Below are positions 1 through 9,507 of a stretch of 64,000 bases of DNA, piece by piece. The stretch's first letter is position 1, and each line of letters starts with the position of its first letter. The translations under genes and the position numbers were made by a program. The stretch lies in contig NZ_JAMGBF010000015.1 in assembly GCF_023516615.1 (NCBI RefSeq), forward strand, positions 62,001 through 126,000, written 5' to 3'. The notes beneath the pieces were generated by a model. It was not told the origin of the DNA, made no database searches, and worked only from the letters and a program-made list of their open reading frames with translations. Source of the DNA: Streptomyces panaciradicis (GTDB taxonomy: Bacteria; Actinomycetota; Actinomycetes; Streptomycetales; Streptomycetaceae).

Positions 1-104
1 TCGAAGCACGCGCACAGCGCGTCGAACACGATCCGGGCGTCCTCCTTGCTGCAGCCACTGATCTCGAGGGAGACGGGCTCCTCGTGCGATCGTTCGCGGT
101 CCAT
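1..104 (-). CDS. Small hypothetical protein, N-terminal part only (runs off left edge)
   Basis: Reading leftwards from an ATG at 102-104 gives MDRERSHEEPVSLEISGCSK followed by EDARIVFDALCACF, open to the window edge. A GAGAGGAG ribosome-binding site sits about 8 bases upstream of the ATG. The product is small, soluble and acidic at its start. I do not recognise the family. It is transcribed in the same direction as the secreted protein before it, but a hairpin at 129-166 separates the two. The C-terminus is missing, so length and function cannot be judged. Confidence 0.5.
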   Translation of the reverse strand, partial: MDRERSHEEPVSLEISGCSKEDARIVFDALCACF

Positions 105-128
105 GTCCTGATCGCTCCTCTCGTGGAG

Positions 129-166
129 GTGACGCGGCACGGCGGGTTCCCCGCGAACCGCGTCAC
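129..166 (-). terminator. Hairpin downstream of the secreted protein gene
   Basis: GTGACGCGG (129-137) pairs perfectly with CCGCGTCAC (158-166), and an inner GGTTC/GAACC pairing extends the stem. It lies 44 bases past the stop of the gene at 210-1085 and just before the ribosome-binding site of the next gene. This fits an intrinsic-type terminator without a U-tract, as is common in Streptomyces. It could instead be an operator for the gene at the left edge. Confidence 0.5.
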
Positions 167-209
167 ATCCCCAGAAAAGCACCACTGCGGTCAGCGGACC
201 AGCGAGGGC

Positions 210-1085
210 TCAGCTCTTGGTGAACCGGTAGGTCTTGCTGTCCGTCAGCACGCAGAAGCCCGGCGAGACGACGATGACGCGCAGGGTGCCGTCCCGGCGG
301 TCGTAGTCGATGCCCTCCGCCTCGAACGTGCCCGAGCAGGAGCTCCTGAGCGGCAGCTGCCGCAGCGCCGTGACATGGCCGGTGACGTCGGACGTGCCGT
401 TCGCCGGAGCGGACAGGTCGACCTGCAGCAGGGGTTTGGTGACCCCGAACAGCGTGCCCGCGGGGTCGTCCGAGGAGCACAGCAGCCGCGTGGCGGTGAC
501 GAAGTCGCAGCCCTGCACGTCACGGACGGCGTGGTCGAGGACGACGGTGGAGACCTGCGGGAGGTTCGCCGAGGGCGAGGTGGCGGCGTTGACGCCGGGC
601 GTCGGGAAGACGAGGAAGCGGCTCATGGTGCCGTACTCCCCGGACAGCATCCCCTGTCCGTCGGGCGAGATCGCCACCCACGAGTTGTTCAGCGCCTCGC
701 CGGAGCTCAGCGTGTGCGTGTACTCGGACCAGGCGCCGCCGGGCGCCTGCACCCGGAACATCTTCGCGGTGCCCGAGTCGGCCTGGTACGGCTCGACGTA
801 GTAGCCGTTGGCGGAGGCGTCGGGGTCGCCGACGTGGTTCCAGCCGCGGCTGGACAGGGAGACGGGGATGGTGCCGATGCCGGTGTAGCGGTTGGGGCTG
901 CCGGCCGGGACCTCCACCGAGGCCAGCCCCTGGCTCTCGGTCAGCGGGTCGGCACGGTCGGAGCCCACCTCGGTCCAGGTGTCGGCGGCCGACGCGGGCG
1001 GCGCGGCCGACAGGACGGCGGCGGTGGCGAGGGCGAGGGCGGCGGTCAGAACGGCGCGACGACGTTGCCGGGCACGCAGGGGCAT
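210..1085 (-). CDS. Secreted hypothetical protein
   Basis: This is a 291-aa protein with a clear Sec signal peptide: a basic stretch (RARQRRR), a long Ala/Leu core, and an Ala-X-Ala type cleavage site (PPASA-AD) near residue 33. The mature part contains repeated aromatic/Gly-rich strands such as GYYVEPYQAD and WVAISPDGQGML, which look like beta-propeller or beta-sandwich blades. Cysteines near the C-terminus (CDF, LCSS, SCSG, FCVL) could form disulfides. The start at 1085 is preferred over upstream codons because GAGGAG lies 8 bases before it and the signal peptide begins there. I do not recognise a named family. Confidence 0.75.
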   Translation of the reverse strand: MPLRARQRRRAVLTAALALATAAVLSAAPPASAADTWTEVGSDRADPLTESQGLASVEVPAGSPNRYTGIGTIPVSLSSRGWNHVGDPDASANGYYVEPYQADSGTAKMFRVQAPGGAWSEYTHTLSSGEALNNSWVAISPDGQGMLSGEYGTMSRFLVFPTPGVNAATSPSANLPQVSTVVLDHAVRDVQGCDFVTATRLLCSSDDPAGTLFGVTKPLLQVDLSAPANGTSDVTGHVTALRQLPLRSSCSGTFEAEGIDYDRRDGTLRVIVVSPGFCVLTDSKTYRFTKS

Positions 1086-1357
1086 GCGAGGGCTCCTCGA
1101 TGGGGGGCGGGGTGTTCCTCGGCGGTCAGTCTGACCGGACCGGAGAGTCATGTACAGACCAACTCAGCCTCGGAGGCTGCCGGTTCGGTGACACCGCGTA
1201 CCCGGTAGTGTCGTCACGGCTACGGCGACGGCCCGGTCCTGTCGAGGGATGGTGGAGGTGTCGACGGAGACCTCACGAAGACGGTTGGGCGCGGGAGAAG
1301 ATGGGGAGTCGGCACGGGGGACGGCGTGCCGCGCGAACGGCGAAGGCGGTGCCTGCC

Positions 1358-3421
1358 ATGGGTGCACCCGGGTTTCCGGTGGCCGACGGCCACGAGCCGG
1401 TGCGGCCGAGCGGCCTGCTCGACGTGCTCGGCATGGCTTCGGTGGTGCTGGACGCCGAGGGCCGCATCGTGCTGTGGAGCCCGCAGGCCGAGGAGCTGTT
1501 CGGCTACCCGGCGCGCGAGGCGCTCGGGCAGTACGCGGCCCGCATCATGGTGCACGAGCAGCACCTCGACCTGGTGATCAAGCTCTTCGCCGACGTCATG
1601 GTCACCGGCCAGAGCTGGGCCGGCGCCTTTCCCATCCGCCGCAAGGACGGCACCACCCGGCTGGTGGAGTTCCGCAACATGCGGCTGCTGGACGACCGGG
1701 GTGACGTCTACGCGCTGGGGCTGTGCGCCGACCGCTCGACGGTACGGCGGCTGGAGCGGGACGTGGCGCTGTCCACGCGCATGATCGCCCAGTCCCCGAT
1801 CGGGCTGGCCGTCCTGGACCTCGATCTGCGCTACGTCTCGGTCAACCCCGCACTCGAGCGGCTCAACGGCATTCCGGCGGACAAGCTCATCGGCAGGTCG
1901 ATGCGCGAGGTGCTGCCACACCTCGACGTCGACGCCATCGAGGCCGCCGCACTGGAGGTGCTGCGCACCGGCCGCCCGCTCGTCGACCGGCTGACCGTCG
2001 GCCGGACCCCGGCGGATCCGGTGCGGGAGCACGCCTGGACGATCTCCCTGTACCGCCTGGAGGACGCGGTCGGCACCGTACTGGGCGTGGCCGCCATGGT
2101 CGTGGACGTGACCGAGCAGCACCGGGCGGGCGTCGAGGCCGAGGCCGCGCGGCGGCGGCTGGCCGTCATCGCGGACGCCACGACCCGTATCGGCACCACC
2201 CTGGAACTGGAGCGCACGGCGCGCGAGCTGGCCGAGGTGGCCGTGCCGGAGCTCGCCGACGTGGCGGCCGTGGACCTGCTGGACGCGGTGGTCGCGGGCA
2301 GACGCAGCATTCTCGGGCCGACGGAGCCGGCGGTGATGCGCGCTCTGGCGGTGCGCGCCGACGACGCCCCGGAGGCGCTGCGGGCGGCCGACCCGCCGGG
2401 GCAGGTGGCCCGCTACGGCCCCGACCGCCTGGTCACCGAGTGCGTGCGCACGGGCCGGCCGGTCATGCTGGCCCGGGTCGAGGAGGCCGACCTGCCGCGC
2501 ATCGCCCGCTCCGCGGAGGCGGCCGAGCAGCTGGCCCGGGCGGGCGTCCACTCCTATCTGGCGGTGCCGTTGATCGCGCGCGGCGAGGTGCTGGGCGCCC
2601 TCGACCTCAAGCGCACCCGCAACGCGCTGCCGTTCACCGAGGACGACCTGCTGCTCGCCCGGGAGCTGGCGTCCCGCGCGGCCGTGCAGATCGACAACGC
2701 CCGCTGGTACCAGAACGCCCGCGACACCGCCCTCACCCTCCAGCGCAGTCTGCTGCCCAGCCATCCGCCGGTGACCGGGGGCCTGGAGGTCGCCTCCCGC
2801 TACCAGCCGGCGGGCGCCACCAGCGAGGTCGGCGGCGACTGGTTCGACGTGATCCCGCTGGAGGGCGGCAAGACCGCGCTGGTGGTGGGCGATGTGATGG
2901 GCAGCGGCATCACGGCGGCCGCCACCATGGGCCGGCTGCGCACCGCCACGAACACGCTCGCCTCGCTGGACCTCGACCCGGCCCGGCTCCTGGAGCACCT
3001 GGACCGCATCACCGAGGACCTGGACCACTCCATCGCCACCTGCGTCTACGCCGTCCACGACCCGGAGCTGCGGCAGTGCCGGATCGCCAACGCCGGGCAC
3101 CTGCCGCCGGTCCGGCTGCGCGAGGGCCATCCGCCGGAGCTGCTCGAACTGCCCACCGGGGCGCCGCTGGGCGTGGGCGGGGTCGCCTTCTCCACCACCA
3201 CGGTCGACCTGGGCCCGGGCGACCGGCTGGTCTTCTACACCGACGGTCTCGTCGAGACCCGTCAGCATCCCCTCGACGAGCGCCTGGACGCGCTGCTGTC
3301 GCTGCTCGACGGGCCCGACCGTCCTCTGCAGGAGGTCTGCGACCTGTTGCTGCGCACGCTGCACCAGCCGGACAACTCCGACGACGTGGCCCTGCTCATC
3401 GCGCGGGTGCAGCAGCCGTAG
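1358..3421 (+). CDS. PAS-PAS-GAF-PP2C protein phosphatase (SpoIIE/RsbU type)
   Basis: This 687-aa cytoplasmic protein has two PAS domains (about 20-130 and 140-260), a GAF domain (about 275-425) and a C-terminal PPM/SpoIIE serine phosphatase domain (about 445-685). Metal-binding acidic motifs GGDWFD and GDVMGSG, and FYTDGLVE near the end, are present. Family members dephosphorylate anti-anti-sigma factors and so release alternative sigma factors under stress. No HATPase kinase domain follows, unlike many Streptomyces relatives. The start at 1358 lies just before the first PAS domain. An in-frame ATG at 1301 has GGAGAAG too close to it and is less likely. No anti-sigma partner is adjacent. Confidence 0.88.
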   Translation: MGAPGFPVADGHEPVRPSGLLDVLGMASVVLDAEGRIVLWSPQAEELFGYPAREALGQYAARIMVHEQHLDLVIKLFADVMVTGQSWAGAFPIRRKDGTTRLVEFRNMRLLDDRGDVYALGLCADRSTVRRLERDVALSTRMIAQSPIGLAVLDLDLRYVSVNPALERLNGIPADKLIGRSMREVLPHLDVDAIEAAALEVLRTGRPLVDRLTVGRTPADPVREHAWTISLYRLEDAVGTVLGVAAMVVDVTEQHRAGVEAEAARRRLAVIADATTRIGTTLELERTARELAEVAVPELADVAAVDLLDAVVAGRRSILGPTEPAVMRALAVRADDAPEALRAADPPGQVARYGPDRLVTECVRTGRPVMLARVEEADLPRIARSAEAAEQLARAGVHSYLAVPLIARGEVLGALDLKRTRNALPFTEDDLLLARELASRAAVQIDNARWYQNARDTALTLQRSLLPSHPPVTGGLEVASRYQPAGATSEVGGDWFDVIPLEGGKTALVVGDVMGSGITAAATMGRLRTATNTLASLDLDPARLLEHLDRITEDLDHSIATCVYAVHDPELRQCRIANAGHLPPVRLREGHPPELLELPTGAPLGVGGVAFSTTTVDLGPGDRLVFYTDGLVETRQHPLDERLDALLSLLDGPDRPLQEVCDLLLRTLHQPDNSDDVALLIARVQQP

Positions 3422-3563
3422 CGACCACCCGGGGGCCCGTCAGGGGGAGCAGCGCACCCGGTTTTCACAGGTACTGATTATCCGGCCCTTATCGCGCTCC
3501 TCGCACAATCACAGCTAGGCATGGCATGGGGATGCCGGGTGCCGTGACCGATGGGAGCGCGCC

Positions 3564-4319
3564 GTGACACACGATCCGCACGAGGAATCCGCCGCCGGTG
3601 GCGGGCCGTCCGAGCGCTACGGCGAGACGGCACCGCAGTGGGAGGTGATGACGGGTCCGGGTGGCGCGGAAGCCACGTCGGAACCGGCCTGGGACCGCGT
3701 GTGGCGGCGGCGCTCCGGCCGCGCCCGGGCGGTGATCGCGGCCACGACCGTCGCCGTGCTGGCCCTCGGCGGCACCGTCGCCTACGCCGCCACCTCGGGC
3801 GGTCCGGCCTCGGGCGCCACGCCGTCCGCGTCGGGGTCGGCCGCGCCGTCCCCGGACGGGCCCCGGGGCGGGCACGGCGGTCACTGGTTCGACTTCGGCG
3901 GCATGGGCGTGCACGGCGAGTCGACGGTGAAGGACCAGGACACCGGCACATGGGTGGTACGGGTCTGGCAGCGCGGGAGCGTCGAGAAGGCCGGCGGGGA
4001 CCAGGTCACCGTCAAGAGCGAGGACGGCGCCGTGTGGACGTGGACCGTCGACTCGGGCACCACCGTCCTGCACGACGGCACCAGGGGCAGCGGGACCGGC
4101 GCCCTGAAGAAGGGCGACACGGTCTTCCTGGTGGGCACCCGCTCGGACAGCGGGACCAGGACGGCACTGCGGGTGCTGTCCGGGAGCTTCGACGGCAAGG
4201 GACCGGGCGGCAACCGCTCGGACCCGCGCTGGCGCGGTGGCTTCCCGGGCCACGGCCGGCACGGCTGGGGCATGCCCGGCCCCTCGGCGAGCCCCTCGGG
4301 CAACGGGGCGACGACCTGA
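3564..4319 (+). CDS. Membrane-anchored Gly-rich extracytoplasmic protein
   Basis: This 251-aa protein has an acidic cytoplasmic N-terminus (1-48), an Arg-rich stop (WRRRSGRAR), one membrane segment (about 56-77), then a Ser/Pro/Gly/His-rich linker. A small folded part (about 112-200) contains VTVKSEDGAVWTWTVDS and ALKKGDTVFLVGTRSD, resembling a beta-barrel (DUF5666-like) domain. The tail is Gly/Arg/Pro-rich. The GTG start is preceded by GGGAGCG. The role is unknown; the layout suggests a cell-surface protein held by a single N-terminal anchor. Confidence 0.7.
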   Translation: MTHDPHEESAAGGGPSERYGETAPQWEVMTGPGGAEATSEPAWDRVWRRRSGRARAVIAATTVAVLALGGTVAYAATSGGPASGATPSASGSAAPSPDGPRGGHGGHWFDFGGMGVHGESTVKDQDTGTWVVRVWQRGSVEKAGGDQVTVKSEDGAVWTWTVDSGTTVLHDGTRGSGTGALKKGDTVFLVGTRSDSGTRTALRVLSGSFDGKGPGGNRSDPRWRGGFPGHGRHGWGMPGPSASPSGNGATT

Positions 4320-4476
4320 CGGGCCCGGGCCGGGCCTGCCCCGGCGGCTCCCCCGGCCCCGCCCGCCCCGTCGACGCGTTCCCACGGCTTCGGTCGGCGT
4401 GAGCGGACACCGCCGGGTGCCACCACGTCAGGGTGCCCGGCGCTCCTTCGAACGGCCCCGCACCGGCCCGGCCGCG

Positions 4477-5262
4477 TTACGGCCCGACGCCGATCACCAC
4501 CTGGGCGTACAGCTCCTCGGAGACCGCGGTCGTGGCCATCAGCCCGGCGCCGGAGAACGCGTCGACGGCCGTCTCCGCCTGGCGTTCGCTGGTCTCCACC
4601 AGCACACATCCACCCGGTGCGAGCCAGTCCGGCGCCTGAGCGGCGACGCGGCGCAGGACGTCCAGGCCGTCCGTGCCGCCGTCGAGGGCGACGAGCGGTT
4701 CGTGGTCGCGGGCCTCCGCGGGGAGCAGGCCGACCTCGCCGGTGGGGACGTAGGGCACGTTGGCCGCGAGGATGTCGATCCGGCCGCGCAGGTCGTCGGG
4801 GAGTGCCTCGAAGAGGTCTCCCTCGTGGACCCGCCCGCCGGCGTCGGCGATGTTGCGCCGGGCGCAGCGCACGGCGGCCGGGTCGATGTCGGCGGCGTGC
4901 AGTTCCACGGCGCCGAGGGCGGCGGCCAGGGCCGTGCCGACGGCGCCCGAACCGCAGCACAGGTCCACCACGACCGTCGCCTCGGGGGCGTGGGCGAGGG
5001 CCTGTTCGACGAGGAACTCGGTGCGACGGCGGGGCACGAAGACGCCGGGTTCGACGGCGATCCGCAGACCGCGGAACTCGGCCCAGCCCAGGACGAGTTC
5101 GAGGGGAAGTCCGGCGGCCCGGCGCTCGACGAGCGCGGCCAGCTCGTCCGGTGTGCGGGCGGCGGCGAGGAGCAGCCGGGCCTCGTCCTCGGCGAAGACG
5201 CAGCCCGCGGCACGCAGCGCGGACACGACCGAGTCCCGGACGGTCAGGGGGAAGGGTGGCAT
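4477..5262 (-). CDS. PrmC-related protein N5-glutamine methyltransferase
   Basis: A 261-aa class I SAM methyltransferase of the HemK/PrmC superfamily. The N-terminal helical substrate domain covers about 1-80 and the Rossmann domain follows. The SAM motif VVDLCCGSGAVG (about 98-109) and acidic ADIDPAA are present. The catalytic NPPY motif of PrmC is NVPY here (AANVPYVPTG), a hallmark of the actinobacterial PrmC-related subfamily rather than the release-factor methylase itself. The likely reaction is methylation of a glutamine side chain in a protein; the target is unknown. It stands alone, convergent with the gene at 3564-4319. Confidence 0.82.
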   Translation of the reverse strand: MPPFPLTVRDSVVSALRAAGCVFAEDEARLLLAAARTPDELAALVERRAAGLPLELVLGWAEFRGLRIAVEPGVFVPRRRTEFLVEQALAHAPEATVVVDLCCGSGAVGTALAAALGAVELHAADIDPAAVRCARRNIADAGGRVHEGDLFEALPDDLRGRIDILAANVPYVPTGEVGLLPAEARDHEPLVALDGGTDGLDVLRRVAAQAPDWLAPGGCVLVETSERQAETAVDAFSGAGLMATTAVSEELYAQVVIGVGP

Positions 5263-5436
5263 GGAGCCGAGAGCCTTTCGATGGAGCGAAGGGCGCTCTC
5301 GCGGTCGCCTAGCGGCGGTGATCCGCGTCGACGCGAGGAGCGAGCACCCGAGCTGACACAGCGGTAATGGGTCTCACCTCCTCGGTCACCGGCGGCCGGG
5401 GCGATCCGCGGCCGGACGGCAACATTACCCCAACGC

Positions 5437-6483
5437 TCAGACACCGACGGCCTCATCGGCCTCCTCCTCTTCCGCCTCCTGCGCCGCCGCGGCCTCGCGC
5501 ACCGCCGAAGTGTCCGCGGCCGCGGGCGCCTTCGCCCGCTCGTGGGCCGCCGCGACCGCCGTGACGGCGAGTCCGAGCAGCAGCCAGACCGTCAGCGTCC
5601 AGAGATTGTGCGACAGGCCGTCACGGCCGAAGTAGAGCAGGCTGCGCACGCCCTCGACGAAGCCCGCGCCGTTCCAGAAGGCGTGCAGGGTGCCGAAGAA
5701 GGCGTTCTGCAGGTCGGGGCGGAACAACCCGCCGGAACTGGTGAAGTTGAGCATCACGAACAGCACCATCATGGCGAGGGTGGTCCAGCGCTTGAGGAAG
5801 GTGTGCAGGCCCACGCCGACGAAGAGGATGCCGGCCGAGTACAGCCAGGCCATGCCCCACACCCCGGCGAGGTCGTGGTGCGCGAGGTGGAAGACGGGTC
5901 CCGCGAGCAGCGCGCCGATGCCGCTGACGACGGCGGAGACGCCGGGGGCCAGCAGGGCGCGGATCCGCATGGGCAGGGCCGCGCCGGCGGCGCCGAGGGC
6001 CGCGACGGAGGCGTAGGAGCCGATGCTCAGGGCGATCAGCAGGAAGAACAGGCCCTGTCCGGTGGGGTCGTCGGCGGCCGGGGCGGCGATGTCCGTGACC
6101 TTCAGGGCGGCGCCCCGCTCGGCGGCGACGGGGGCGAAGACCCTCTGCGCCGCCGTGGCGTCCATGTCGGAGGCGGCGGTGGCGACCACGAGCTCCGGGG
6201 ACTTCGCGGCGGGCACGTAGGCGCCCGTGATGTCCCGGGACCTCAGCAGGCCGACGGCCTCGGCCCGGGTGCCGACCGTGCGGACGTCGAGCCGGTCCCC
6301 CGCCTCGTCCTTGAGGGTCTGGGCGAACACCTTCGTCCCGGGGCCCGAGCCGACGACGGCGACGGGCAGGTGATGGGGCTCCGGGGTCACGAACGCCCCC
6401 ATGTACGCGAGCCCCATGCCGATGCACATCAGCAGCGGGGTGATCAGATGCGCGAGCACGTGGCGCAGTGCCGGGGTCCTCAT
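5437..6483 (-). CDS. ABC-2/YhgE-type integral membrane protein
   Basis: This 348-aa protein has one N-terminal membrane helix (about 12-30), an extracytoplasmic domain (about 35-140: VAVVGSGPGTKVFAQTLKDE) and then five to six membrane segments (about 145-325). The acidic C-terminal tail is EEEEADEAVGV. This is the layout of ABC-2-like/YhgE-Pip permeases that often move toxic compounds. No ATPase gene is next to it. It is divergent from a MarR regulator, with twin palindromes between them, so it is probably the drug-responsive target of that regulator. The substrate is unknown. Confidence 0.75.
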   Translation of the reverse strand: MRTPALRHVLAHLITPLLMCIGMGLAYMGAFVTPEPHHLPVAVVGSGPGTKVFAQTLKDEAGDRLDVRTVGTRAEAVGLLRSRDITGAYVPAAKSPELVVATAASDMDATAAQRVFAPVAAERGAALKVTDIAAPAADDPTGQGLFFLLIALSIGSYASVAALGAAGAALPMRIRALLAPGVSAVVSGIGALLAGPVFHLAHHDLAGVWGMAWLYSAGILFVGVGLHTFLKRWTTLAMMVLFVMLNFTSSGGLFRPDLQNAFFGTLHAFWNGAGFVEGVRSLLYFGRDGLSHNLWTLTVWLLLGLAVTAVAAAHERAKAPAAADTSAVREAAAAQEAEEEEADEAVGV

Positions 6484-6501
6484 CGCTCACCGCCTCCAAA
6501 T

Positions 6502-6543
6502 GGTTGGCTTATACAACTCTCACTCAAGTTGTACTATACAACC
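6502..6543. promoter_or_regulatory. Twin MarR-type operators between membrane protein and MarR genes
   Basis: Two boxes lie in the divergent promoter: GTTGGCTTATACAAC (6503-6517, imperfect) and GTTGTACTATACAAC (6528-6542, a perfect 6-3-6 inverted repeat). Their centres are 25 bp apart. The whole block also reads as a larger inverted repeat, with GGTTG at the left end and CAACC at the right. AT-rich TTGTA/TACAA palindromes are typical MarR/OhrR-family sites. The boxes start 18 bp from the permease start codon and end 21 bp before the regulator start. Confidence 0.75.
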
Positions 6544-6564
6544 AGTGGCGTGAGGGAGGTTCCG

Positions 6565-7002
6565 GTGGACGCGGACGAGGCGGTGGAGACGATCCAGCGC
6601 GAGATGACGGCTTTCGCCCGGCGGGCCCGGGCCTCGGCGGGGCGCATGCATCCCGAGCTGTCGCTCGTGTCGTACACCCTGCTCGGGCACCTGGAGGAGC
6701 GCGACGGCTGCCGGGCCACCGATCTGGCGGCCCACTACGCCCTGGACAAGTCCACGGTGAGCCGTCAGGTGGCGGCGCTGGAGCGGGCCCGGCTGGTCGA
6801 GCGGCGCGTGGATCCGGACGACCACCGGGTGCAGGTCCTGCACCTGACCGAGGCGGGCCGCCGGATCCTCGCCCAGGTGACGGACAGCCGCCGGGCCGCG
6901 TTCCGGGAGCGGCTGGCGGACTGGCCGGAGGAGGATCTGCGGCGGTTCGCCGGCTATCTGGCGCGCTACAACGCGTGGGCCACGCCCGGCGAGGAGGGCT
7001 GA
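6565..7002 (+). CDS. MarR-family transcriptional regulator
   Basis: 145 aa with the usual MarR layout: an N-terminal dimerisation helix, a winged helix-turn-helix at about 45-100 (LAAHYALDKSTVSRQVAALE), the wing motif DDHRVQVLHLTEAGR, and a C-terminal helix. The GTG at 6565 is chosen over the GTG at 6550 because GGGAGG (6554-6559) is well spaced before it. It probably represses itself and the divergent permease through the twin boxes just upstream. Its last 37 bp overlap the convergent GNAT gene. Confidence 0.88.
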   Translation: MDADEAVETIQREMTAFARRARASAGRMHPELSLVSYTLLGHLEERDGCRATDLAAHYALDKSTVSRQVAALERARLVERRVDPDDHRVQVLHLTEAGRRILAQVTDSRRAAFRERLADWPEEDLRRFAGYLARYNAWATPGEEG

Positions 7003-7709
7003 GGCGCTGCCGGCTCCCTGGCTTGTGCGAGGTGTTCGGGGGCGCGGGCCGCCAGGAAGGCGGTCGTGCGGCGGAGCCGGAAGCCGAGGGTCTCGTACAG
7101 GCGGATGGCGCCGGTGTTGCGGGCGGAGGTGTGCAGGAACGGGGTCTCACCGCGCTCGCGGATGCCGTGGGCGACGGCGAGGATCAGCCGGGTCGCCAGT
7201 CCCTCGCCGCGGACGGCGGGGTCGGTGCAGACGGCGCTGATCTCGGTCCAGCCCGGCGGACGCAGCCGCTCCCCCGCCATCGCCACCAGAACGCCGTCGC
7301 GGCGGATGCCGAGGTAGGTGCCGAGCTCGACGGTGCGCGGCAGGAAGGGACCGGGCCGGGTGCGCGCGACCAGGTCGAGCATGTCGGGCACGTCGGCGGG
7401 GCCGAGCCGGACGGCCTCCGCGTCCGGCGCGGCGGCCAGGCCGTCGTCGACGAGCTGCACGCCCTCGACGTGGAAGACGACCTCCCAGCCGGCGGGCACC
7501 TCGGGGCAGTAGCCGTTCAGCGGCACCTCCGCTCCGGGGCCCGCGAGCGCGGCCAGGTCGGCCCAGTCGCCGGCGTCGGGTTCGTCGGGCAGCGCGAGCC
7601 ACGGCGAGACGTCCACCGGATAGCGCAGCACCCGTCCGCGCCGCTCGGCGAACCGGGCGTGCGGGCCGGTCAGGGACGCGAGGGCCGGATTGTCGAGGAC
7701 GTGGCTCAT
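6966..7709 (-). CDS. GNAT-family N-acetyltransferase
   Basis: 247 aa. The GNAT acetyl-CoA motif is at about 165-185 (CTDPAVRGEGLATRL), followed by SARNTGAIRLYETLGF, the classic motif B. The N-terminal 90 residues are a non-catalytic extension. The start codon ATG overlaps the stop of a 30-aa reading frame (ATGA), so the two are probably translationally coupled. The acceptor substrate is unknown. Confidence 0.85.
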   Translation of the reverse strand: MSHVLDNPALASLTGPHARFAERRGRVLRYPVDVSPWLALPDEPDAGDWADLAALAGPGAEVPLNGYCPEVPAGWEVVFHVEGVQLVDDGLAAAPDAEAVRLGPADVPDMLDLVARTRPGPFLPRTVELGTYLGIRRDGVLVAMAGERLRPPGWTEISAVCTDPAVRGEGLATRLILAVAHGIRERGETPFLHTSARNTGAIRLYETLGFRLRRTTAFLAARAPEHLAQAREPAAPQPSSPGVAHAL

Positions 7710-7799
7710 CCGGCGGCCTCGACGACGACCTCGTCCCGGACCTCGACACCGGCGGCCTGAGTACCGCCGTACCGCGTGCCGCCGTACGTCTTCGGCATG
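7707..7799 (-). CDS. Small 30-aa peptide translationally coupled to the GNAT gene
   Basis: An ATG at 7797-7799 opens a 30-codon frame, MPKTYGGTRYGGTQ through VVVEAAG, that ends in TGA overlapping the GNAT start by the ATGA arrangement. A purine-rich GGGAGAGGGAGAG stretch precedes the ATG at suitable spacing. The N-terminal half carries a repeated YGGT motif (TYGGT, RYGGT); the second half is Val/Glu-rich. It could be a true small protein, a precursor peptide, or a leader whose translation drives the GNAT. I know of no family for it. Confidence 0.5.
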
Positions 7800-7984
7800 T
7801 GCTCTCCCTCTCCCTCGCGCTCGCCCCTGCCACAGGCGGCAAGCAAGATCGGGGAGCGGCTATTCCCGGGGCCCGGAAGACGTCACACGCCGTTCACGAA
7901 GCGGGGGTCCCCGGCCCCGGGGCATACCTGACGTGCACGTACGGTTGAATGCGTGAGAACCGACCTCCCTCCCGCTGGATCCGT

Positions 7985-8582
<598 letters not shown>

Positions 8583-8590
<8 letters not shown>

Positions 8591-9359
8591 GCGACCGACC
8601 CAGACCCGCCCTGTGTTCGTCCCCCCGACGCGCTTCGCCGTGCCCGGCCGGATCGAGGTGAGCGACGGGGGCGCCGCGCGGTGGCAGACCGCGACGCTGA
8701 CCGAGATCCGGCGCGAGACGCCGCGCGCCTCGACGTTCCGGTTCGCGGTGCCGGCCTGGACGGGGCATCTGCCCGGTCAGCATCTGATGCTCCGGCTCAC
8801 CGCCGAGGACGGCTACGTGGCCCAGCGCCACTACTCGATCGCCTCCGCGCCGGACGACGGCGGGCACATCGAGCTGACCCTCGACCACGTCGACGGCGGC
8901 GAGGTCTCGGGCTGGTTCCACACGGTGGCGCGGCCCGGTGACCGGGTGGAGGTGCGCGGCCCGGTGAGCGGCTTCTTCGCCTGGCCCGGCGACCGGCCGG
9001 CGCTGCTGATCGGCGCCGGCTCCGGCGTCGTACCGCTGATGTCGATGGTGCGCCACCGCCGGGCGCGCGGCCTGGACGTGCCGCTGCGGCTGCTGGTGTC
9101 CGCGCGCGGTCCGCGGGAGCTGATCTACGCGCGGGAGTTCGGCGCGGAGACGACACCCGTCTTCACCCGGAGCGCTCCCGAGGGCGTGCCGGTGGGTCGT
9201 CTGGCCGCCTCCCATGTGGCGCCGCTCCTGGCCGACGGGCCTGCCGGCGGCTGGGAGGCCTATGTGTGCGGCTCGAACGCCTTCGCCGAGCACGCCTCCC
9301 GGCTGCTCGTCGCGGCCGGCCAGCCCGTCGACCGGATCCGCATCGAACGCTTCGGCTGA
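8583..9359 (+). CDS. FAD/NAD(P)-binding oxidoreductase (ferredoxin-reductase type)
   Basis: 258 aa of the FNR superfamily without an iron-sulfur domain. The FAD-binding RHYSIAS motif (about 80-86) is in the N-terminal barrel. The NAD(P) domain follows, with LLIGAGSGVVPLMSM, and the end contains YVCGSN and RIRIERFG. It overlaps the preceding molybdoenzyme gene by 8 bp, so it probably supplies electrons to it from NAD(P)H, or takes them. The GTG start at 8583 gives a short N-terminal tail before the barrel. Confidence 0.87.
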
Positions 9360-9507
9360 CGCCCGTCCGCCGCCTCCCACGGTGAGCGATCTTGCCGCCG
9401 CCGGGTACCCGCTTCCCCGGGAACTCGCGCGCGCACGCGGCGCGGAGGGACAATACGGACCGGACCCCATCAGTCCCTCCGGCTCCGGTCACGGCGGGGA
9501 GGTCGAG

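Noticed and set aside
1220..3364. Long minus-strand frame opposite the phosphatase gene
   Set aside because: Composition is Arg/Gln/His-rich with no motif, while the plus strand encodes clear PAS, GAF and PP2C domains.
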